Below are positions 1-6,522 of a stretch of DNA of 14,738 nucleotides, one piece after another. The notes below the pieces were generated by a model. The model ran no database searches. It was given only the letters and a program-made list of their open reading frames with translations, and was not told where the DNA came from. The stretch is from an uncultured Clostridia bacterium. GTDB lineage: Bacteria; Bacillota; Clostridia; Lachnospirales; Lachnospiraceae. Made by a program: the position numbers and the translations under genes. The stretch's first letter is position 1; each line of letters begins with the position of its first letter. The stretch covers positions 1 through 14,738 of the forward strand of contig CALZBV010000040.1 of the NCBI GenBank assembly GCA_945622055.1, in the 5' to 3' direction.

Positions 1-323
1 TCCCGTCCTGCTACGATGCAGAGACCGCTGGTAAGATTGCATTCGGTTACAATGTTTACACCATGAACACCCCGGGTTATGATGATCCGGAAGACTGGAA
101 GAACACCTACTATGCTCACTTCAACGATGAGAGAGCAGTAGATGAGACCATCGTTCGTTTCAATGACGGTAAGAGTACTCACTTCTTAGTATCCACTCTT
201 ATCGCTGACTTAGAGATTGGTCAGCTTGTATGGCAGTATCCGTTCCAGAACGTAACTCCGGCTGATAGAATCGATGAGATCTGGGATTCCTGGCAGGCAA
301 GCATTGATGAGTGCAACAAGTAA
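1..323 (+). CDS. ABC transporter sugar-binding protein, C-terminal fragment
   Basis: The reading frame is open from the window edge (first complete codon at base 3) to the TAA at 321-323, giving about 106 residues of a C-terminus. The tail has the helical, acidic and aromatic-rich look of family 1 extracellular solute-binding proteins: a YDDPEDW loop, an IADLEIGQLVWQYPF stretch and a closing helix IDEIWDSWQASIDECNK, the typical C-terminal helix of sugar-binding lipoproteins. Its role would be extracellular capture of an oligosaccharide for an ABC importer. The GH10 and GH3 genes downstream make xylo-oligosaccharide the likely ligand, but this is inferred from context only. The N-terminus, signal peptide and permeases are outside the window. 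The family call rests on overall resemblance, not a diagnostic motif. Confidence 0.65.
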   Translation, partial: PSCYDAETAGKIAFGYNVYTMNTPGYDDPEDWKNTYYAHFNDERAVDETIVRFNDGKSTHFLVSTLIADLEIGQLVWQYPFQNVTPADRIDEIWDSWQASIDECNK

Positions 324-351
324 TTTCATCTAAAACAACATAGTGATTTTT

Positions 352-381
352 CATAAGGGGTAGCTTAGTCTGCCCCTTATG
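352..381 (+). terminator. Hairpin after the binding-protein gene, possible weak terminator
   Basis: A perfect 9-bp stem (CATAAGGGG at 352-360 with CCCCTTATG at 373-381) encloses a 12-nt loop and lies 29 nt after the stop codon. Only a poor U-tract follows (TTCTATC). It may be a leaky terminator or an mRNA-stabilising hairpin that lowers read-through into the glycosidase genes. Such structures are common after binding-protein genes. Confidence 0.45.
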
Positions 382-419
382 TTCTATCAAAAAGAGAAAA
401 CAAAGGAAGTGGTGTTTTC

Positions 420-1793
420 ATGAGGAAACGTATGGTATGTGGATTACTTCTTCTTTCCTCTGCTTTTTTATTCGGGGGATGTGCAGGAGGAATTGAGATT
501 GGGCCGGTTCCTACCGTTACCCCAAGACCTGCAGAAGATGCACGCCCAACGCTAGCGCCGACTCCTATCGCAGAAGACGATAAAAAGGATGAGGGGAATG
601 TACTGAAACGCAATTATAAGGAACAGTATATGCAGACAGGGATACTTCCGTCACTTTCGGAGGTTTATAAGGACAAGCTTCTGATTGGACTTTCTGCGAC
701 ACAAAATGATGTTACGGACGAAAAGAGAAAAGAGATTGTGACAAAACAGTTTGGCTATGTGAGCTGTAAGACAGAGTTATCAGCCGGTACTGTTTTGGAT
801 TATGCTGCAACGCGTGCAGCCGGGAATTTGAAAAAAGCTGTGCTTGATTTCAAAAGCGCAGATACTATCTTACAGTATGCAAAGGAAAACGGAAAGACGG
901 TTATGGGACCGGTGCTGATTTCCCATGAAATGCCGAACTGGTTTTTTACAGAGCATTTTTCTGAGGATGAGGTTGTGATAACTGAGCTGGAAGATGGAAC
1001 AACAGAAACAAAGATTATTTCTCCTTCTTCAGATGTTATGCTTGCCAGAATGGAAAATTATATCAAGGATATGATGGAGTATTGCAATACAAATTATCCT
1101 GATGTGGTAGTCTCCTGGGACGTAGTCAGTGATGCTATCCATTCTTCTGACCGAATTGATAAGAAGCTTCGTAATTCCGCGTGGTATCAGACGGTTGGGG
1201 AAGAATATATTTACAAGGCGTATGAGTTTGCAAACAACTACAGGGCGCAGGGGCAGAAGCTTTATTACCGCGAGGATGGACTGGATGATTCGATTGGTAA
1301 GAATTCTATTGTGACACTTGTAAAAGCAATTAACGAAAAGACAACAATAGACGGGTTTTCCATTGTAATTCCTTATACGTTGAATGTACCGAATACTTTT
1401 GAGTTTGAGGATATAATAAAGCTGGCAAATCAGACCGGGTTGGAGCTCCATCTGACCGGGTTTTGCGTAAGCACCGATACCGGCAGCGTAAACGATAAGG
1501 ACCGTACGGAGGAAGAAAGTCTGGAAAAGGTTGCCAAGAAGTATAAGGCGATGATGAGCTGGGTGGAAAAGTATTTGGATGATGGAAAATATAACATTAC
1601 GTCCGTTACCTTCGCAGGCTTATCGGATGATGAACACCCGGATAACCAGCCGAAGGAGTACGTTGACAGTACGACCGGAGAGACGGTAGTTGGAGTTGAG
1701 CTATGGAACTATGCATATCTCTTTGATAAGGATTTGAACGTAAAGGATGCATTTTTCGGTGCTTTGCAGGATGATTCGTTAAAGGCATACTAA
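420..1793 (+). CDS. GH10-fold lipoprotein lacking the catalytic residues (probable pseudoenzyme)
   Basis: This 457-residue protein has a lipoprotein signal (MRKR, hydrophobic core 6-18, lipobox-like FGGC with Cys21) and a Pro/Thr-rich linker at about 30-50. From about residue 75 it follows the GH10 xylanase fold and aligns through its whole length with the next gene. Shared landmarks are ADTILQYAKENGK (147-159), PNWFF (172-176), MENYI (211-215), SWDVV (232-236), LYY (281-283) and LELHLT (341-346). Key positions are changed: the acid/base Glu is Asp238 (its preceding Asn is Ser237), the nucleophile Glu is Gly347, the subsite His residues are Pro164 and Pro318, and the conserved Trp residues are Ser168 and Ala399. 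It should therefore be inactive on xylan and may bind saccharide at the outer membrane face. It also has an extra loop at about 180-210. The ATG at 420 has an AAGGAAG site 10 nt upstream. The ORF is intact, so it is not a decaying pseudogene. Confidence 0.8.
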   Translation: MRKRMVCGLLLLSSAFLFGGCAGGIEIGPVPTVTPRPAEDARPTLAPTPIAEDDKKDEGNVLKRNYKEQYMQTGILPSLSEVYKDKLLIGLSATQNDVTDEKRKEIVTKQFGYVSCKTELSAGTVLDYAATRAAGNLKKAVLDFKSADTILQYAKENGKTVMGPVLISHEMPNWFFTEHFSEDEVVITELEDGTTETKIISPSSDVMLARMENYIKDMMEYCNTNYPDVVVSWDVVSDAIHSSDRIDKKLRNSAWYQTVGEEYIYKAYEFANNYRAQGQKLYYREDGLDDSIGKNSIVTLVKAINEKTTIDGFSIVIPYTLNVPNTFEFEDIIKLANQTGLELHLTGFCVSTDTGSVNDKDRTEEESLEKVAKKYKAMMSWVEKYLDDGKYNITSVTFAGLSDDEHPDNQPKEYVDSTTGETVVGVELWNYAYLFDKDLNVKDAFFGALQDDSLKAY

Positions 1794-1855
1794 GCATTAA
1801 ACCGGATGAGAGGCAGACGCTTTCAGGGATTTATGCGGTAGGAAATACATTGATG

Positions 1856-1884
1856 AAAGAGTCCGCAGGCGGACTCTTTGTTCT
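1856..1884 (+). terminator. Intrinsic terminator or attenuator between the GH10-like lipoprotein and the GH10 xylanase
   Basis: A perfect 10-bp stem (AAAGAGTCCG at 1856-1865 with CGGACTCTTT at 1870-1879) has a CAGG tetraloop and runs into TTTGTTCT. The compact stem and partial U-tract make a moderate terminator. No convincing promoter is visible between it and the next gene, so read-through is probably needed for GH10 and GH3. This would give more lipoprotein than enzyme mRNA. Confidence 0.6.
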
Positions 1885-1892
1885 AAAACGGA

Positions 1893-1932
1893 AAGGAGTG
1901 AATCTGAGGAAGCGTCAGATTCAAATTGTATG
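1893..1932 (+). promoter_or_regulatory. Split ribosome binding site: Shine-Dalgarno, 7-bp hairpin, then ATG
   Basis: The only strong Shine-Dalgarno site before the GH10 gene is AAGGAG at 1893-1898, 31 nt from the ATG at 1930, which is too far for normal initiation. Between them is a perfect 7-bp hairpin (AATCTGA 1901-1907, TCAGATT 1915-1921). Folding it leaves 10 nt between site and start, a normal spacing. No in-frame start codon lies closer to the site. Confidence 0.5.
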
Positions 1933-2895
1933 GCAGAGACATTAAAGGAAAAATATGCACCGTATTTTAAGGTGGGTGTAGCATTTGGCACCTGGGATAT
2001 TGAGCCGAAAAAGGATTTGATTACGACTCATTTTAACAGCGTTACCTGTGCGAATGAAATGAAGCCGTCCAGCCTGGTTCGCCCAAACGGAGAATACAAC
2101 TTTGGACCGGCAGACCAGATTGTTGCTCTTGCAAAAGAGAACAACATGGCCATTCATGGTCATACCTATGTGTGGCACAATCAGACTCCGAAGGAGTTTT
2201 TTGAGAATACTACACCGGAGAAGCTGTTAGATACACTGCGCTCGTATGTACAGAAGGTGAAGGAGCATTATGGAGAGCTTGCAACGTTTGATGCTGTAAA
2301 TGAGGCAATCGAGGACAAGTCGGAGGAATATCTGCGTGATACTCCGTGGAGAAGAGTGCTCGGAGATGATTATATTGCAACGGTATTTCGTGTGATTAAG
2401 GAGATAGTGCCAAATACGGAGCTCTATTACAACGATTATAATGACAGCTTTCCGGAGAAACGAGAGAAGATTCTTCGTCTTTTAAAGAGCCTGATTGCAG
2501 AGGGCGTGCCGATTTCCGGCATGGGACTGCAGTCTCATTATAATATTTTCACGCCGGACGTTGATGAGGTAAAAAGAAGCATTGAGGCATATGCAGCACT
2601 CGGCTTGAAGCTTCGCATTTCCGAGCTGGATGTGTCCATGTACAATCATGACATCGGAGAGCAGATTAGCTGGCCGAATCCGGAATACTCGAAAAAGCAG
2701 GCAGACTTCTACGGAAAGCTTTTCAAGGTATACCGTGAATATGCAAAGCACATTGATGCGGTTACCTTCTGGGGCGTTGCGGATAATGACAGCTGGCTGA
2801 ACGGCTTCCCGGTTCGGGGGCGCAGAAACTATCCGTTGCTGTTTGATGACAATAAGCAGCCAAAGGAAGCATTTTACAGTGTAATGGATTTTTAA
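1930..2895 (+). CDS. GH10 endo-1,4-beta-xylanase, cytoplasmic
   Basis: This 321-residue, single-domain GH10 enzyme has no signal peptide or binding module, which is short and typical of intracellular GH10 enzymes acting on imported xylo-oligosaccharides. The full active-site set is present: NEMK (42-45), HGHTYVWH (76-83), acid/base Glu125 in DAVNEAI, YYNDYN (166-171), His203 in QSHY, nucleophile Glu232 in ISELDV, and Trp281 and Trp290 near the C-terminus. It retains beta-1,4-xylosidic linkages by double displacement. The ATG at 1930 is the first start in frame and fits the family N-terminus (KYAPYFKVGVAFG). It lies between the GH10-like lipoprotein and the GH3 gene, and the GH3 gene begins 38 bases after its stop. 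Expression likely depends on read-through of the 1856 terminator and on the unusual split ribosome binding site. Family and activity are secure; the exact chain-length preference is not visible. Confidence 0.93.
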   Translation: MAETLKEKYAPYFKVGVAFGTWDIEPKKDLITTHFNSVTCANEMKPSSLVRPNGEYNFGPADQIVALAKENNMAIHGHTYVWHNQTPKEFFENTTPEKLLDTLRSYVQKVKEHYGELATFDAVNEAIEDKSEEYLRDTPWRRVLGDDYIATVFRVIKEIVPNTELYYNDYNDSFPEKREKILRLLKSLIAEGVPISGMGLQSHYNIFTPDVDEVKRSIEAYAALGLKLRISELDVSMYNHDIGEQISWPNPEYSKKQADFYGKLFKVYREYAKHIDAVTFWGVADNDSWLNGFPVRGRRNYPLLFDDNKQPKEAFYSVMDF

Positions 2896-2936
2896 GGAAG
2901 GGAGTGCTCCGAACAGTTCGGAGAAGGTTACATATG
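2894..2936 (+). promoter_or_regulatory. Second split ribosome binding site: Shine-Dalgarno, 7-bp hairpin, then ATG
   Basis: AAGGAAGGGAG (2894-2904) is followed after 2 nt by a perfect 7-bp hairpin (CTCCGAA 2907-2913, loop CAG, TTCGGAG 2917-2923) and then by the ATG at 2934. Folding brings the strong site to 12 nt from the ATG. A weaker AAGG at 2924-2927 also sits 6 nt from the ATG, so the hairpin may modulate initiation rather than be required. Layout and the GGAGTG before the stem match the site upstream of the GH10 gene. Confidence 0.45.
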
Positions 2937-5093
2937 GAAAAGTATCAGGACGAGACACTTTCCTTTAAGGAACGTGCAAAAGCACTGGTTGCTGAAATGA
3001 CACTGGAGGAGAAGGTATTTCAGACACTCCACTGGTCAGCGGCGATTGAGCGGCTTGGAATCAAGGCTTACAACTGGTGGAATGAAGCACTTCATGGCGT
3101 GGCAAGAGCAGGAGTTGCAACGGTTTATCCGCAGGCCATCGGACTTGCGGCTGCTTTTGATGAGGACATGATGGAGGAGGTCGGCGACCACATATCCACC
3201 GAGGGAAGAGCAAAGTTTAATATGCAGCAGAAGTATGGGGACACCGATATTTACAAGGGACTTACCTTCTGGGCACCGAATGTTAATATTTTCAGAGACC
3301 CGCGTTGGGGAAGAGGCCATGAAACCTACGGCGAGGACCCGTATCTGACCTCCCGGCTTGGCGTACGCTTTATCGAAGGAATGCAGGGGAAGGACGAAAA
3401 ATATCTGAAGGTAGCTGCCTGTGCAAAGCATTTTGCCGTCCACTCCGGTCCTGAGGACATCCGTCACAGCTTTAATGCAGAAGTATCCAAAAGGGACTTA
3501 TATGAAACCTACCTTCCGGCCTTTAAGGCATGTGTGACAGAGGCAAAGGTTGAGACGGTAATGGGTGCCTATAACCGTATGAACGGCGAGCCGTGCTGCG
3601 GAAGCAAGACGCTGCTCCGGGATATTTTGCGCGGGGAGTGGAAGTTTGACGGTCATGTTACAAGTGACTGCTGGGCAATTAAGGATTTCCATGAAGGGCA
3701 CTGCGTCACGACAACTCCGGTGGAATCGGTTGCACTTGCGATGAACAATGGATGTGATTTAAACTGTGGCCATATCTTTACAAACCTTTTGCAGGCGGTG
3801 AAGGAAGGCCTTGTAACAGAGGAAACGCTGACCCGTGCGGTAGAGCGTTTGTATGTAACAAAGATGCGTCTGGGCATTTTTGATGCACCGGAGCATGTAC
3901 CGTACAACACGATTGATTATTCTGCAGTTGACAGCAGGGAGGAAAAGGAATTTAATCTCTCCGTTGCCAAAAAGACGATTTGTCTGTTAAAGAATGAAAA
4001 CCATACGCTTCCGCTTTGTAAGGATAAGCTGAAGACGGTTGGTGTCATCGGACCGAATGCCAATAACCGTAAGGCACTCATCGGTAACTATGAGGGAACG
4101 GCATCGGAGTATGTGACCGTACTGGAAGGAATTCAGGAATACCTTGGAGATGATGTAAGAGTCCGTTATTCCGAGGGCTGCCATCTGTTTAAGGACCGGG
4201 TATCCGGCCTTAGTCAGGGAAATGACCGTATTGCTGAGGTTCGCGCGGTATGTGATGAGTCCGATGTAGTCATTGCTGTGATGGGGCTGGATTCCGGCCT
4301 GGAAGGGGAGGAAGGCGACCAGGGAAACGAATTTGCCAGCGGCGATAAGCCGAATCTGGAGCTTCCGGGGATTCAGAATGAAATTATCCGGGCAATCTGC
4401 GAGAGCGGAAAGCCGGTTGTTCTCGTACTGCTTTCCGGCAGTGCACTTGCATTTCCGTGGGCTGAGAAGCATGTACCGGCCATCGTAGAGGGGTGGTATC
4501 CGGGTGCACAGGGTGGCCGGGCGATTGCGCAGATGCTGTTCGGTGAGTATGCACCGGAGGGCAAGCTTCCGGTAACATTTTACCGTACCAGCGAGGAGCT
4601 TCCGGCATTTACGGATTATGCAATGAAGGGGAGAACCTACCGTTACATGGAGCATGAGGCACTGTATCCGTTCGGCTACGGGCTCAGCTATACGACCTTT
4701 GCACTTAAGGAAGCAGAGGTTTCTTCGGACAGGATTGCAAAGGGAGCTTCGATTAAGGTAACGGCAAAGCTTACGAATACCGGTTCCTATGACGGAGCAG
4801 AGACGGTTCAGGTATACGTTAAGGCAAAAAATGTGCCGGGTGCACCGCATTATCAGTTAAAGGGTCTGAAAAAGGTTCATCTTGCAGCCGGTGAGACAAA
4901 GGAAGTTGAGCTCACACTTAATGATACGGCATTTGCTCTGTTTAATGAGGAGGCAGAGCTGATGCTTTCTGCAGGTGAATATGAGGTGTTTGTAGGAACG
5001 AACCAGCCGGATGAGAGAAGTGTTTCACTTACCGGCAACCGGCCGACAGGCTTTTCCATAACCTGTGAAAAAACGGAAAGGCTTGAACGCTAA
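2934..5093 (+). CDS. GH3 beta-xylosidase / beta-glucosidase, cytoplasmic
   Basis: This 719-residue GH3 enzyme has the usual three parts: an N-terminal TIM barrel (about 1-320), an alpha/beta sandwich (about 355-560) and a C-terminal fibronectin-III-like domain (about 600-705). The barrel carries NWWNEALHGVARAG near residue 47, KHFAVHSGPE, and the nucleophile Asp245 in TSDCWA. The acid/base Glu lies in the LEGEEGD segment (456-462). The WWNEALHG and HSGPE signatures match the xylan 1,4-beta-xylosidase branch, so it most likely releases xylose from the non-reducing end of oligosaccharides made or imported upstream. There is no signal peptide. The ATG at 2934 is preferred over an in-frame GTG at 2904, because that GTG overlaps the Shine-Dalgarno site and its ten extra residues (LRTVRRRLH) are encoded by the hairpin. 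The C-terminal tail is repeated in the downstream DNA. Confidence 0.9.
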   Translation: MEKYQDETLSFKERAKALVAEMTLEEKVFQTLHWSAAIERLGIKAYNWWNEALHGVARAGVATVYPQAIGLAAAFDEDMMEEVGDHISTEGRAKFNMQQKYGDTDIYKGLTFWAPNVNIFRDPRWGRGHETYGEDPYLTSRLGVRFIEGMQGKDEKYLKVAACAKHFAVHSGPEDIRHSFNAEVSKRDLYETYLPAFKACVTEAKVETVMGAYNRMNGEPCCGSKTLLRDILRGEWKFDGHVTSDCWAIKDFHEGHCVTTTPVESVALAMNNGCDLNCGHIFTNLLQAVKEGLVTEETLTRAVERLYVTKMRLGIFDAPEHVPYNTIDYSAVDSREEKEFNLSVAKKTICLLKNENHTLPLCKDKLKTVGVIGPNANNRKALIGNYEGTASEYVTVLEGIQEYLGDDVRVRYSEGCHLFKDRVSGLSQGNDRIAEVRAVCDESDVVIAVMGLDSGLEGEEGDQGNEFASGDKPNLELPGIQNEIIRAICESGKPVVLVLLSGSALAFPWAEKHVPAIVEGWYPGAQGGRAIAQMLFGEYAPEGKLPVTFYRTSEELPAFTDYAMKGRTYRYMEHEALYPFGYGLSYTTFALKEAEVSSDRIAKGASIKVTAKLTNTGSYDGAETVQVYVKAKNVPGAPHYQLKGLKKVHLAAGETKEVELTLNDTAFALFNEEAELMLSAGEYEVFVGTNQPDERSVSLTGNRPTGFSITCEKTERLER

Positions 5094-5123
5094 ATGGGAA
5101 GAAAAGACGGAAAGGCTTGAACG
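5073..5123 (+). repeat. 17-bp direct repeat duplicating the GH3 C-terminal tail
   Basis: ACGGAAAGGCTTGAACG occurs at 5073-5089, within the last GH3 codons, and again at 5107-5123 beyond the stop. The period is 34 bp and near-matching flanks include AAAA/AAAG before and TAA just after each copy. Both copies can encode KTERLER-stop, but in different frames because 34 is not a multiple of three. This suggests a local tandem duplication at the gene end. Confidence 0.8.
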
Positions 5124-5144
5124 GTAACCGGCAGAAATAAAGGG

Positions 5145-5178
5145 CTCCGGCTGATGGACGGCTTTCATCAGCCGGAGG
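5145..5178 (+). promoter_or_regulatory. 12-bp hairpin overlapping the ribosome binding site of the small ORF
   Basis: The perfect 12-bp stem CTCCGGCTGATG (5145-5156) with CATCAGCCGGAG (5166-5177) contains most of GGAGG (5174-5178), which lies 8 nt before the ATG at 5187. No U-tract follows, so it is a poor terminator. It could block translation of the small ORF or protect the 3' end of the GH3 message. Confidence 0.5.
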
Positions 5179-5186
5179 AACAAAGG

Positions 5187-5324
5187 ATGGAGCAGATGAC
5201 AAACAGCGTTGAGGAAACAGAAGAAACCTCTGAAGCTATGGCAGAGAAGTTTACCGTAACCGCAGAGCATGTTGGAAACATTGAAAAGGTAGTAAAGCAG
5301 CTGGTTCAGGAGCTTGACGCATAG
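5187..5324 (+). CDS. Small acidic protein of unknown function (45 aa)
   Basis: The ORF runs from ATG at 5187 to TAG at 5322-5324. It has a GGAGG site 8 nt upstream inside a hairpin, and an alternative ATG at 5196 has AAAGGA upstream. The product begins MEQMTNSVEETEETSEAMAE, continues KFTVTAEHVGNIEKVVKQ and ends LVQELDA. It is acidic and probably helical, with hydrophobic residues spaced as in an amphipathic helix or coiled coil. The Thr/Ser/Glu-rich start and helical end resemble the extreme C-terminus of methyl-accepting chemotaxis proteins, so it could be a remnant of one. It could equally be a genuine small protein co-transcribed with the xylan genes. I do not recognise a family. No longer version exists upstream: the frame is closed at 5118. 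Confidence 0.4.
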   Translation: MEQMTNSVEETEETSEAMAEKFTVTAEHVGNIEKVVKQLVQELDA

Positions 5325-5349
5325 GCGGTAAGCAAAAGGAATACACACA

Positions 5350-5384
5350 GGGAAAGAAAAGGCTCGTACCGAAGGTACGAGCCT
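5350..5384 (-). terminator. Intrinsic terminator of mecA
   Basis: A perfect 11-bp stem (AGGCTCGTACC 5360-5370, GGTACGAGCCT 5374-5384) has a 3-nt loop. On the minus strand it is followed by TTTCTTTCC, a usable U-tract, 28 nt after the mecA stop. On the plus strand the downstream bases are A-rich, so it serves mecA only. Confidence 0.8.
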
Positions 5385-5411
5385 AAAATACAGGAAAAAC
5401 AACGAAAACGG

Positions 5412-6164
5412 TTATACGTTGACGTTTAATTTTGCAAGAGAAGCGAGCAGATGCTCTCCGGTAATCGGGGAAAAATGCTCCTTGTAATACAGATGTGTTG
5501 CAGCGTTTGAAGTAACCGGATGACCGTACTCGGAAGCAATGTTGCAAAGCTTATTAAACTCTTCTGCGGTATGACCGGCAATGTCGAGGAGCAGGTAATA
5601 GTTCCCGGTTGCATTGTCTTTATACAGCTCAATCTCACCATGGTATACGGACTGGATAACAGAAGCAAAGCGACTGACATCGCGAAGCTTCTCAAAGAGA
5701 TAGACCTTAATCAGGGAAGCCGGAAGCTCCGGAGCCGTTTCTGAGGAAATCTCAATCTTAAGTCCGAGGTCATTTGCTTTTTTGCTAAGCATTTCCTTAA
5801 ATTGTGAGAAATAATTCAGTACCTCGTCCGCAAGGGCAGGAAGAATCGGTTTTTGAGCAGGAGCATCCTTTTCTTCGAACGGGGTAAAATGTGAAAAACG
5901 GGAATCCAGCTCATCTGCGTCCTCAACCTTTGTAACGACAAGAACAAGACAATCGGAATCCACCGGAATTGCTTCAATCATCAGAGGGAGGTCCTCCGCA
6001 TCAAATCCACATTCGTAGGAGGCCCGCTGCATCAGGTCGCGAAACAACTCTTTTGCTTTATCACTGCCGTAAAGCAATTCACTAATCTGAATCTGACGCT
6101 CTTGCAAATCCTGTTTGGTCAATGTAGCACGAATCTGTGTATCACTTAAACGTTCTATTGTCAT
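5412..6164 (-). CDS. mecA: Adaptor protein MecA (ClpC/ClpP targeting)
   Basis: This 250-residue protein has the MecA layout. An N-terminal substrate-binding domain (about 1-90) starts MTIERLSDTQIRATLT and contains DLQERQIQISELL, AKELFRDLM and FDAEDLPLMIEAIP. A low-complexity linker follows (about 90-125), then a C-terminal ClpC-binding domain (about 128-250) with YLFEKLRDVSRFA, GNYYLLLD and HLYYKEHFSPI. MecA proteins deliver substrates, such as competence or regulatory proteins, to the ClpCP protease and promote ClpC hexamer assembly. Length matches the family. The start has an AGGGGG-type site (6173-6181 on the opposite strand) 8 nt upstream. The gene is monocistronic with its own promoter and terminator, and is functionally unrelated to the xylan genes beside it. 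Its substrates in this organism cannot be told from the sequence. Confidence 0.9.
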   Translation of the reverse strand: MTIERLSDTQIRATLTKQDLQERQIQISELLYGSDKAKELFRDLMQRASYECGFDAEDLPLMIEAIPVDSDCLVLVVTKVEDADELDSRFSHFTPFEEKDAPAQKPILPALADEVLNYFSQFKEMLSKKANDLGLKIEISSETAPELPASLIKVYLFEKLRDVSRFASVIQSVYHGEIELYKDNATGNYYLLLDIAGHTAEEFNKLCNIASEYGHPVTSNAATHLYYKEHFSPITGEHLLASLAKLNVNV

Positions 6165-6196
6165 AAAGAATGCACCCCCTTCTTTGTATTATAGAA

Positions 6197-6225
6197 AGTA
6201 TATAGTAAATCGTGAGAGAAGTCAA
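6197..6225 (-). promoter_or_regulatory. Sigma-A-type promoter of mecA
   Basis: Reading the minus strand, the -35 is TTGACT (6225-6220) and the -10 is TATACT (6202-6197) with 17-bp spacing. A further TATAAT (6193-6188) lies just downstream but lacks a partner at the right distance. Transcription would start near 6190, leaving a leader of about 25 nt before the mecA ATG. Confidence 0.75.
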
Positions 6226-6410
6226 TAACATAAATTGTGAACTAAGTATAAAAAAGGCAGATAAGCACATGGGTTTGAAATGAAGCTACCGAAATCCCAC
6301 CGGTTTTAGACGATGGGTAGTTCAAGGAAATGGAGAGACTTCCGGGGAGAGAGGCAAAGCTTTGTGTAAAATGACGAAAAAGGGACAAAAAGTTCGTGAA
6401 AAATGCGAGC
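6226..6410. other. Gene-free stretch between the divergent mecA and kinase promoters
   Basis: No credible ORF is visible. The stretch lies upstream of both promoters. It contains ATGGG (6269-6273), CCCAC near 6297 and GATGGGTAG near 6312, so the C-rich segment could pair with either G-rich segment. It also has a 10-bp palindrome CAAAGCTTTG (6355-6364). I matched it to no known riboswitch class. It could be an operator region or an unannotated RNA. Confidence 0.3.
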
Positions 6411-6440
6411 TTGTCAAAAGGCGGGAAAAGGATTTATAAT
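6411..6440 (+). promoter_or_regulatory. Sigma-A-type promoter of the kinase gene
   Basis: The -35 is TTGTCA (6411-6416) and the -10 is TATAAT (6435-6440) with 18-bp spacing. The predicted leader is about 75 nt and starts with a small hairpin, GGTGA (6448-6452) with TCACC (6457-6461). Confidence 0.65.
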
Positions 6441-6522
6441 TAATGCAGGTGATAATTCACCGCAACCCGAACCAAAAGGACAAATATGTCTGTGCCATGC
6501 AGGAACGGACAGAAAGGAGTAA

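Noticed and set aside
1898..1945. A 15-codon upstream ORF starting GTG at 1898 and overlapping the GH10 ATG
   Set aside because: The GTG overlaps its only possible ribosome binding site and the peptide looks random; the hairpin explains the spacing better.
2904..2933. GTG at 2904 as the GH3 start, adding ten residues
   Set aside because: The GTG overlaps the Shine-Dalgarno purines, its extra codons run through a perfect hairpin and encode an Arg-rich stretch unlike the family, and the ATG at 2934 fits GH3 N-termini.
3987..4850. A 287-codon open frame on the minus strand within the GH3 gene
   Set aside because: It lies wholly opposite a secure GH3 coding region, has no family resemblance, and is a by-product of codon bias.
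5360..5384. The 11-bp hairpin as the terminator of the plus-strand xylan operon
   Set aside because: On the plus strand the stem is followed by AAAATACAGG; the U-tract exists only on the minus strand, so it belongs to mecA.
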